Shown here: positions 15,001 through 22,499 of the stretch, in pieces
Position numbering within the stretch: the first letter of the stretch is position 1
Layout of the letters: each line of letters starts with the position of its first letter
NCBI GenBank assembly: GCA_964477115.1
Contig: CAYZCY010000021.1
Span: 1 to 28,612, forward strand
From: RGIG3135 sp964477115
GTDB taxonomy: Bacteria; Actinomycetota; Coriobacteriia; Coriobacteriales; Eggerthellaceae
Length of the DNA: 28,612 bases
Reading direction: 5' to 3'
Made by a program: the position numbers and the translations under genes
The notes under the pieces: generated by a model
The model's database searches: none
What the model saw: the letters and a program-made list of their open reading frames with translations, nothing else
What the model was told of the DNA's origin: nothing

Positions 15001-15950
15001 CGGTAACAGCCGTTGCCTTTGCCGCAGTGGCGGGGTTTGCGGCATCGCAGAGGCTTTTCGAGGCGGGAGTGCGTACGTACAGGCATTCCCTTGCCATGGA
15101 GGCAAGCGGAGCTGACGGCTTTCGCCTGTTCGTTCAAAACGGTTGCAAGCCCCTGCTGCCCCTGAGCGGGCTTTTGCTTCGCTCGCATCAGTTGGAAGGG
15201 GCTTGCGCCGAGCTGGTCGTGCTGGCGAAAGAGAAAACAGGCCTCAGCTTTAACGGCAGCTCTCTGATGTCCTGGCTTCTTGCCGTCTCTGCGTTTGTGT
15301 TCGTGGCGGCAGGCGTCTTTTCGTCTTCCTTTGTCGGTGGCTTGGCATGTGCGACCTGTCTTGTAGTCGGCTGTTTCGGAGCTGCTCGCACGGCAGTCGA
15401 GGGTAGGGCGGAAGAAGTGCGCGAGGCGGTTCCCTCGGCGCTGCGGTCTATGGGCGTGTGCTTCAAGGCCGGTCTGTCCTTGCAGCAAACGCTCAAGCAG
15501 GTTTCCCGGGAGGTGCAGGGGCCTTTGAGCGAGGCCTTTGTCAGCGCTGCCTATGTGCTAGAGACGGGCGGCTCGGTTCCCGAGGCGCTTGAGATGCTCA
15601 AGGAGCGGTCTCTTTCGAGCGAGCTCGCCTTCGTTTGCGTAGCGCTTAAAGTTCAGCATTCTACGGGTGGCAGCTTGTCTCCGGTGCTTGAGGCGGCTCG
15701 CGAGTCGGTTCAAGACGACATAGAGCTCAAGCGATCTCTGCGCGTGCAGACATCTCAGGCGCGGCTTTCGGCCCGAATAGTCACGGTGATGCCCTTTTTG
15801 CTCATAGCGCTGTTTTCCCTGATGAGCGAAGGATTCCTCGATCCTTTCTTCAACAGCGTTGCGGGCTTTGCGCTTCTTGTTCTCGCTCTGCTCATGCAGT
15901 TTGCCGGCGTTTTCCTAGTAAGGCGCATGCTCGATGTGAAGGTGGGGTGA
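14976..15950 (+). CDS. tadB: Tad pilus platform protein TadB (type II secretion system F)
   Basis: A 324-residue polytopic membrane protein. It has a membrane segment at the N-terminus (about 2-24), two in the middle (about 92-130), and a T2SF cytoplasmic domain from about 155 (VPSALRSMGVCFKAGLSLQQTL … LETGGSVPEALEMLKER … STGGSLSPVLEAARESV). A C-terminal pair of membrane segments spans about 267-318. It forms the inner-membrane platform with TadC and is driven by CpaF. ATG at 14976 has AGGAGG about 7 bases upstream. It overlaps cpaF by 25 bases, and its stop overlaps the tadC start (GTGA). Confidence 0.9.
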   Translation: MVSAGLCLAVTAVAFAAVAGFAASQRLFEAGVRTYRHSLAMEASGADGFRLFVQNGCKPLLPLSGLLLRSHQLEGACAELVVLAKEKTGLSFNGSSLMSWLLAVSAFVFVAAGVFSSSFVGGLACATCLVVGCFGAARTAVEGRAEEVREAVPSALRSMGVCFKAGLSLQQTLKQVSREVQGPLSEAFVSAAYVLETGGSVPEALEMLKERSLSSELAFVCVALKVQHSTGGSLSPVLEAARESVQDDIELKRSLRVQTSQARLSARIVTVMPFLLIALFSLMSEGFLDPFFNSVAGFALLVLALLMQFAGVFLVRRMLDVKVG

Positions 15951-16891
15951 GCTTCGTGGATTTCTATGCAGTGGCGTTGTGTTTTGCGGCGTGTGCGTTT
16001 GCCGCGCTTGCCGGATTTGCTGCTCGGCATGACGTGGCGGCAAGGCTGCGCATGAAAGGCTATCGGAGAAAGCTTGGCGCTGAGCGTCAGTCGATGCAGC
16101 TTAACTCGGGGGCCAAGCCTGACGTGCTTGACCGCGTGCTGGCCTTGGCTGCACGGCTTTCCCGTCGAAGCCAGGCTCAAGGTTCAAAGTGGTCGACCTT
16201 GGCGCGTTTGTGCGAGCCGGCTGACTTGGAGAAGCGCTGCCTTTTGGCTGGCTTGGCAAGCACCGTCAATGCGTCGGGTTTTTTTGAGGCTCGGCTGATG
16301 GTGGTTCTCGCGGGGGCTGCAGGCGGTTTCGTTCTGGGCTTTATGGGTTCGGGCATTCTGGCTTTGCTGCTCGGCATAGCGGGTGCTGCCTTCGGATGGC
16401 TTCTTCCCTCGTATGCCCTTACGGCAAAGGCCAGACAGCGGGTTGATGATGTGGAGCGGTGTCTGCCAGAAATGCTCGACGTGGTTTCCCTGGGGCTTCG
16501 AAGCGGCTTGAGTTTCGACCGATCGCTCGAGTTCTACCTGGACAACTTCGACAACCTCTTGGCAAGTGCCATGCGCTTAGCGCGCGATCAGTATGCGCAG
16601 GGGCTCGTTGCTCGAGATGAGGCTCTGGTCAATATGGCCGCATCCTTCGATTCCCCGGCTCTGTCCCAGGTGGTGGGCAGCATTGTTCGTTCGCTTCGAT
16701 TTGGAGCTTCCCTTGCCGAGCCGCTTGAGGATGCAGCACGTCAGGCGCGGGCTAACTATAAGGCGCGCAAGGAGGAAGAGGTGGCCAAGGCGCCGGTCAA
16801 GATGATGGTTCCTACGGGCACGTTGATTTTGCCGGCCATGCTGATCTTGGTGCTGGGTCCTGTGATGCTCGAACTGGCGGGAGGCGCGTAG
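15947..16891 (+). CDS. tadC: Tad pilus platform protein TadC (type II secretion system F)
   Basis: A 314-residue membrane protein. The N-terminal segment FYAVALCFAACAFAALAGFAA is followed by a basic cytoplasmic stretch and two central membrane segments (about 119-160: VVLAGAAGGFVLGF, ALLLGIAGAAFGWLLP). The T2SF domain (about 175-280) shows LPEMLDVVSLGLRSGLSFDRSLEFY and IVRSLRFGASLAEPLEDAA. A last membrane segment, TLILPAMLILVLGPVMLELAGG, closes it. GTG at 15947 overlaps the tadB stop. GTG at 15956 would have a better-spaced AAGGTGGGG site and remains possible. It pairs with TadB as the usual two-protein platform. Confidence 0.9.
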   Translation: MSFVDFYAVALCFAACAFAALAGFAARHDVAARLRMKGYRRKLGAERQSMQLNSGAKPDVLDRVLALAARLSRRSQAQGSKWSTLARLCEPADLEKRCLLAGLASTVNASGFFEARLMVVLAGAAGGFVLGFMGSGILALLLGIAGAAFGWLLPSYALTAKARQRVDDVERCLPEMLDVVSLGLRSGLSFDRSLEFYLDNFDNLLASAMRLARDQYAQGLVARDEALVNMAASFDSPALSQVVGSIVRSLRFGASLAEPLEDAARQARANYKARKEEEVAKAPVKMMVPTGTLILPAMLILVLGPVMLELAGGA

Positions 16892-16946
16892 CCGCTTCTT
16901 CCGCAGGAAATCCGGCTGTCGAAATGCTTATGAAAGGAGATGGAAA

Positions 16947-17870
16947 ATGGGAATTGAGAATACGAAAGCAAGGCCTTCGACACCCTTGTTGGTGATTGCC
17001 GCAGCGGGTCTTGCCCTGGGACTTCTGTTCATTGCGGTTGCTTGCCAGGCGCAGGGGGGATGGACAGCGCGATTTGCGGGTTCGTCCGAGCAAGACGGTC
17101 TTAGCGTGAGTGATTACCCGCTCGATGAAGCCTTTATCGCGGACATGATTTCCAAGCGTCCTGACTCCTACGAGCACTCCTATACCTACATGGCGGCCGA
17201 TGGCGAGGATTCGGTGCGCATCCTAGACGTCGTGGAGAGGGCTGGCGTTCGCTACGAGCTTCGCGACGTCGCCGCTACCGAGGAGGACAATTCCTGGGAG
17301 AGGCCCGTGAAAACCGTCACCGTGAGCGTGACCAAATCCGTTCCTGCTTCTGATGTTCAAAACGCCCTGAGGTATTTCCCCGCAGATATGAGCTATGAGC
17401 AAGACGGCTTTGCCGGCACGCTCACACGCGGCGTGCAGGTGTCGTCTCAGGCGGAAACCGAGGTCTTGACCAGACAGGTTGACAGGGTCGTCAGCTTCAC
17501 GGGGCTTCCGAACAACGATGCGAGCAACTTACCGCAAACGCAAAGCTTTGAGGTTTCTTCGGCTGATGGCACGGTGGTAAAGGCTCTCGACCTGTCCGAT
17601 GTCACCTATCAGGTGGAGTCCTGGGCGCCTGACGGTACGCCGGCAAGTTATACGGCCATTGCAAACTACCGTGGCGTCGAGGACTACCTCACCACGCCCG
17701 GCTATGCAATCACCTATGTCTACGAGGGCGAGCTTGCCTCGACTGATACCCAGATGGTCATCAGGGCAACATACGACGCCGTCCTGCCCTGGGGCGAGGC
17801 ATTGGTTGGCATCGTGGCCTTCGGTCCGGTGTCTGCGGTTTCCAATGCCTTGAGCAAAAGCTGCGCTTAA
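16947..17870 (+). CDS. membrane-anchored extracellular protein of unknown function in the Tad locus
   Basis: A 307-residue protein I do not recognise. After 12 polar residues there is one hydrophobic segment (about 13-33) ending in FIAVACQA. C33 could be lipidated, but the lipobox is poor (Ala at -3), so an uncleaved anchor is equally likely. The rest (about 40-280) is beta-rich with regular Thr/Val/Ser patterns, for example VKTVTVSVTKSVPASDV and YAITYVYEGEL, which suggests an exported folded domain. The C-terminus (WGEALVGIVAFGPVSAVSN) is mildly hydrophobic. ATG at 16947 has AAAGGAG 8 bases upstream. It lies 55 bases after tadC and 76 before the adhesin, on the same strand with no terminator between, so it probably serves the pilus or the adhesin. 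Confidence 0.75.
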   Translation: MGIENTKARPSTPLLVIAAAGLALGLLFIAVACQAQGGWTARFAGSSEQDGLSVSDYPLDEAFIADMISKRPDSYEHSYTYMAADGEDSVRILDVVERAGVRYELRDVAATEEDNSWERPVKTVTVSVTKSVPASDVQNALRYFPADMSYEQDGFAGTLTRGVQVSSQAETEVLTRQVDRVVSFTGLPNNDASNLPQTQSFEVSSADGTVVKALDLSDVTYQVESWAPDGTPASYTAIANYRGVEDYLTTPGYAITYVYEGELASTDTQMVIRATYDAVLPWGEALVGIVAFGPVSAVSNALSKSCA

Positions 17871-17946
17871 GGGCTGTTTTTGAGGCTTGACCTGCGGATT
17901 TAATGAGACGTAGGAAGAGGTCTGCACTATCCATTGATGAGAGAAG

Positions 17947-20900
17947 GTGAGTAAGGTGGCTTTTGATTCAAGTAAGGCCAGTTCAAAGATTTTCCGTGTG
18001 CTTTTGGCATTCGTGTTGGCGGCGGCGCTGGTTCCCCTGGGCGCGCATTTCGATTCGCAGACAAGTGTCTCCGCTTTGGAGAGCGCGGAGGTTGAGTGGA
18101 CTGCTCAGGGAGAAGAGCAGCAGGGCGATCAGCAGTTGAATGGAGAAGGTGATAGCTTTGGTTCTGCGAGTCAGGATCTTGGTTTAGAAACCGATGGCGA
18201 TGGCGGTGGCGCTGATGAAGCCTTGGGAGAAGGTGGCATTCCGCATGAGGGCGCGGATACCATTGGCGGGTCGGCTCAGGTAGATGGTGTCGATGCTGGA
18301 TCCCAAGAGTCGCCTGAGCCAGATGAGGGGCAGTACGCTTCGGCTGCTGAGGGTGATGACGTGCCCGAGCGGCAGAATCTTGGGATGGAGGCAGCCGGGG
18401 TGGGCTCCTTGGTTGGGCCTGGTGATGGCCTTGCCTCTGAACCGGAGGATGAGGTGGATGACGACCTTGCGCTTGAAGTTGCGGAGGAGGACGCCCCCGA
18501 GTCTGCAGCCCTGTCGAAAATCACCTTCCGCGTTGACGGGCTTGGCAGTTTGGAGATCGAGCTTGCCGACGGAAGCGTGGAGAAGATTGGCTCTGGGGAG
18601 GAGCTGTCAATCGAGCAGCAAGTGGGCACCTTCGTGCTCATGCGCGGCACTCCCGTCGAGGGCGCGCAGCTCGACGCCGTGATGACGACGCTTGACGCGC
18701 AAACCCAGGTCAAGACCGAAGACGAGCGTCGTTTCGAAGGAGCCTCTTTTGAAAAGGAGCTTACCTTCTCTCCTTCGGACAAGATCGTTGAGCTGAGCTT
18801 CGAGGAGCAGCTCTCTCCCGTTGAACAGATCGCTGCCATGCGGCCTTTGGCCCTGATGAGCGGCTTGTCCTTGAGAAGCTCTTCGGCGGGCAATTCGTCG
18901 CAGCCGGAGGTGGGCGATCAGTTTAGCGGTTCGGCCACGGTGACGGCGCGCAACATTGTGAGCGCAGGCGGTCGTGTAGCCGACATTACGGTTGATCCAA
19001 CCTCGGGCATTCTGTCGGAGCTCTCAAACCTTACCACCTACTGCGCGCATCACAGCGCGGCTGCTCCTTTGGTGGGTTTTAGCTATTCCTATACATTCAC
19101 CGTGACCAGCGTGAACAAGGAAACGGGCGAGGTGCGCGGCACCTTCTACGGAGTGTCCAACACAAGCCCGACCGATGGCGTTTCTCGTGACGGGCAAGGA
19201 AGGCTGACTGGCTATCAGGCCCTCGAAGGCGAAGCGGTGATTTGGCGCACTTATCCGCATGGCGGCATCTCCATCAGCAAGAGCCTGGTGGGAGGCAGCT
19301 CTTCTGAGCTCGAGGGCATAGCCTTTGAAATTTACGACAATGCGGGTCGCAAGGTGAGCTTTGCCTTGCCCGATGGCAGCATGAGCGATCAGCTGGTGCT
19401 CGACAAGAACGGTCGCGCGCAAACGGCCTCGAACGCTCTTCTTGCCGGCAGCTACACGGTGGTGGAGGTGGAGTCGAGCGTCCCTGATGGCGTGATCTCC
19501 TATGCGAAGGCCCAGGGTGCGGGATCAAGCGTGGTGGCGCGAGTCGACGTGGTCAACCACCAGAGCATGTACCCGGTAGAGCTGGTTAACTACAAGAAGC
19601 CGCAGCTGGGACTCATCAAGGTGGATGGCGATTCCCTTGCCAATTCTAGCCTTGGCGCCGAATCTGACCTCGGATCCGATCTTGATTCCGCGCCAGGCTC
19701 TGAGTCTGACTCCGGGTCCGGTTCCGAGTCTGATTCCACCTCCGATCTTGCCTCCGGTTCTGAAAGGGTGGCTGGATCCACCTGGGCTCTCGAGCGCAAA
19801 AGCGGAGACGTCTGGCTTGAGGTGGAGAGGCATGTCACTGGAGAAGACGGCACCATTCGCTTCTCCGACCAGGCGATTTCTGCGTGGGGTAGCTACCGGC
19901 TCGTGGAGATAGAGCCCGCTGACGTCGATTCGCCCGATGGTTATATGAGTCGTGAAAGCTCGCATGGCTCCAACAGCGTTGAGTTCACTGTTGATGCGAG
20001 TACCTGGGACAAGTTTGCAAGCGGTACCGTCGAAGGCGAGGCGGGAGAGTGCTGGGAGTATTCCATGGTTGATGGCGTGCCCGCGCTGGTGCACACCGCT
20101 TCCAACTGGCGCTACCGCGACATCGAGGTGATTAAGCTCGACGAGCAGACGGGCGAGCCTCTGTCTCAGACGCACTACAGCCTTTGGCGCTACCTGGGCG
20201 AGGGAAGGCCCGCTGAGGCGGATCGCGTTGAGTCAAATCACGGCGTGTACCTGACCGATCCGTCCGCAAATCTCGACCCGCAACTTTGGGAGCTGGTTTT
20301 CCAGGGCGAAACCGACGACCAGGGAAGCCTTATCTTCCGCGGCCTTGCGTTCGGCTACTACCTGGTGGTCGAGGAGATGCCCAACCCGGCTTATGCCGAA
20401 TGGTGGGAGTCGGCTGAATCCAGCTGGGGTTCCTATTGCCTGCAAGTTGGAGAAAATGAGCGCTCCCAGGTTCAGGTTTTCGAAAACAAGCAGATCACCC
20501 TGGAGACCACGGTAAGCAAATCCACTATCGCTAAGACCAGCGCTGCCTTCGTGTCCCTCCCCGGACAGAACGTGAGCTTCGACAACGTGGGCGTGGAGCA
20601 GTACCGCTATGACGTGGGCTTCACGAACGGCGGCACCAATGTGCGTGCCGACCAGTACAGCGTGATCGATGAGTGCGAATTCACGGACCTGGGCATGCGC
20701 TTGACCAGCCTTTGGACCCCGGTTGTCGCAAACGACACTGACGGAACTTTCAACCTGTGGTTTTGCACCAATCTCACCGACTCGCAGACTGTTTACTCGA
20801 ATGCGTCCGCTACGGCAAACAACCCCGAGAACCTTCGTGCTGACGGGACGGATCGCATTTCGACGATTGGCTGGAAGCTGTGGTCGGCTGAGGTGCCCAC

Positions 20901-21467
20901 GTACTCGCGTACCCAGCTTTCCGTCGATGACCTGGGATTGGCGGAGGGTGAATACGTCACCGGCCTGATGCTTGAGTACGGCAGCGTTGAGGTGGACTTC
21001 GGGACATCGGAGCCTCTGAGCTATCTGGTTGTCGCCACCGAGAAGCTTATGGACGATCAGGTCATCTACAACTCGGTGAGCTCGCATATCACGCGCAATT
21101 GGCGGGTTACGGACGGGGCAGAAGATGANNNNNNNNNNNNNNNNNNNNNNNNNNNNNNNNNNNNNNNNNNNNNNNNNNNNNNNNNNNNNNNNNNNNNNNN
21201 NNNNNNNNNNNNNNNNNNNNNNNNNNNNCGGAAGGTGGCGCCGACGGTCTGTATGACGATGCCTACGACCAGGTGCAGACCACCGTTCTCGAAACCATGA
21301 GCTACGAGCCGACCGAGTCGACTTGGCAGGCAAGCTCGGCCGCGCTCAGTCAGACCGGCGATGGCATGGCCGTGCTGCTTGCGGTTTTCGTCCTGGCCAT
21401 GACTTCGGGCGCCTTGGGCGCAGGGATCGCCCTGCGGCGTCGCCGCAAGCTTGAAGAGCAAGCATGA
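17947..21467 (+). CDS. sortase-anchored multi-domain Cna-B surface adhesin (contains assembly gap)
   Basis: Over 1100 residues plus the gap. A signal peptide (SSKIFRVLLAFVLAAALVPLGAHF, about 12-45) is followed by an acidic low-complexity region (about 46-190), a domain of unknown type at about 190-290, a segment with TTYCAHHSAAAP (363-374), then three Cna-B/SpaA-like beta domains (about 440-550, 553-680 and 724-848, the last starting DIEVIKLDEQTGEPLSQTHYSLW). A further extracellular region runs to the gap. After the gap come SQTGD, a hydrophobic segment and RRRRKLEEQA, a cell-wall sorting signal of TGD type. Frames join if the true gap is 2 mod 3. Start GTG 17947; GTG 17956 has a better-spaced AAGGTG. 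A TTGACC at 17887-17892 lacks a good -10. No sortase gene lies in the window. Confidence 0.85.
19648..19770 (+). repeat. Ser-Asp/Glu repeat inside a Cna-B-like domain
   Basis: Repeated TCTGAC/TCCGGT-type codons encode alternating Ser, Asp, Glu and Gly (for example SESDSGSGSESDSTSD at about residues 585-600). The block sits between the first strand-like GLIKVDG and the following STWALERKSG, so it looks like an insertion within the second beta domain and not between domains. Confidence 0.7.
21129..21228. other. assembly gap (100 N) in the adhesin gene
   Basis: Exactly 100 N. The reading frames on the two sides join only if the missing length is 2 modulo 3. The flanks encode acidic/glycine-rich sequence (DGAED before, EGGADGLYDD after), which suggests missing low-complexity repeats. 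Confidence 0.95.
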
Positions 21468-21478
21468 AAGGAGAACTT

Positions 21479-21712
21479 ATGTGGAAGCTAAAGGATGCTG
21501 GAAAGCGCGTTGCTGCAGCAGCAAACGAGGCGCTGGTGGGCCTGTGGTGTTCCTCGAAAGCGAAGCTTGCCTGCCAGAGGGGGCAGGGCACCACCGAGTA
21601 TGCCATCTTGGTGGGTGTGCTGGTCGTCATAGCCATTCTGGCGATATCGGTGTTCAAACCCCGGCTTCAAGAGCTTTGGGATGCCATAGCAAACGGTATC
21701 AACAGCTTGTAA
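21479..21712 (+). CDS. flp: Flp family type IVb pilin
   Basis: A 77-residue major pilin candidate. The leader has basic residues and ends RG; cleavage G35|Q36 gives QGTTEYAILVGVLVVIAILAISVF. Glutamate at mature +5 and tyrosine at +6 are the Flp signature. The mature protein is about 42 residues, typical for Flp. The leader is longer than usual and contains two cysteines (C24, C32). ATG at 21479 has AAAGGAG 5 bases upstream; the ATG at 21464 precedes that site. It follows the adhesin by 11 bases and overlaps the second pilin-like gene. A prepilin peptidase (TadV/CpaA) is required but is not in the window. Confidence 0.92.
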   Translation: MWKLKDAGKRVAAAANEALVGLWCSSKAKLACQRGQGTTEYAILVGVLVVIAILAISVFKPRLQELWDAIANGINSL

Positions 21713-21900
21713 GGGACGATGGCGGCCAGAGCACGGTGGAGTATGCGGTGCTGCTGTTCGGCGTGCTCTCGGTGATATGCGCGCTGGCTGCGTTTTCGAA
21801 CCTGGCAACAACGGGCGTGGTGGTGGACCATGCGCTTGCCGCGGCGTCTCACCACCTCGGCTCGTCGGTGTCGGGGCTTGTCGATGCCTTTATGTTCTGA
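21676..21900 (+). CDS. second Flp/pilin-like protein with TTG start
   Basis: A 74-residue pilin-like protein in a different frame from flp and overlapping its last 37 bases. The processing site DDGG|QSTVEYAVLLFGVLSVICALAAF has Glu at mature +5 and Tyr at +6, so it is a convincing class III prepilin. The mature part is about 57 residues, ending in a hydrophobic tail (VSGLVDAFMF). No in-frame ATG or GTG lies between the upstream non-pilin sequence and the cleavage site. The best initiator is TTG at 21676 with a weak AAGAG site, so translation probably depends on coupling to flp. It may be a minor pilin. The exact start is uncertain. Confidence 0.75.
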   Translation: MGCHSKRYQQLVRDDGGQSTVEYAVLLFGVLSVICALAAFSNLATTGVVVDHALAAASHHLGSSVSGLVDAFMF

Positions 21901-21938
21901 TCAGGCTTTTTTCGAAAAAGAAGGGGAAGGTGAGCGTC

Positions 21939-22499
21939 ATGCGTGCCCAAATTGCCCGCAAAGCATTCTCGCCGTTCAAGTTGGACCTGGCCGGCGCCCT
22001 GCAAAGCGAAGCCGGCCAGGCAACGGTTGAGGCGGCCTTTGCCCTGCCCGTGCTCATGTTGATGATCCTGCTGCTCGTGCAGCCGGCCATCGTTCTCTAC
22101 GACCGTATGGTGATGCAGGCTGCTGCTGCGGAAGGCTGTCGTCTGCTTGCAACAGCGCAGGTGGAAGGTGCAACGCTCGATCGCTGCGAGGATTACGTGC
22201 GACGCCGCCTGAGCTCTGTTCCCCAGCAGGATTGCTTCCATGTTCACGGTGACGACTGCTCGTGGGATATCCAGCTTGAATCGGATTCGGAGGCGGGAGT
22301 GTTGGTGCGCATAGAAAACGAGCTCAAACCGCTGCCCTTGCTTGACGGGGCTTCTGCCCTGCTGGGCCTGACGAACGAAAGGGGAAACTTAAGCATTGCG
22401 GTTGAAGTCTCCATGCCGGCGCAGCCTGCGTGGGTTGCCTCAAGCGAATCCGGCGCGAGTCCTTCGGCATGGATAGGGGCGTGGGCGCATGAAAGCTAA
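21939..22499 (+). CDS. tadE: TadE-like minor pilin
   Basis: A 186-residue pseudopilin. The leader (26 residues) ends in EAG, with cleavage before QATVEAAFALPVLMLMILLLVQPAIVLYD; Glu31 is mature +5. The QAAAAEGCRLLATAQ region after the membrane segment is the usual TadE helix, followed by an extracellular domain of about 115 residues with Cys pairs (C80, C96, C102). ATG at 21939 follows AAGGGGAAGG; GTG 21930 is an alternative. It lies 38 bases after the second pilin and overlaps the next gene by 11 bases. Family members are processed by the prepilin peptidase and are needed for Tad pilus assembly. Confidence 0.85.
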   Translation: MRAQIARKAFSPFKLDLAGALQSEAGQATVEAAFALPVLMLMILLLVQPAIVLYDRMVMQAAAAEGCRLLATAQVEGATLDRCEDYVRRRLSSVPQQDCFHVHGDDCSWDIQLESDSEAGVLVRIENELKPLPLLDGASALLGLTNERGNLSIAVEVSMPAQPAWVASSESGASPSAWIGAWAHES

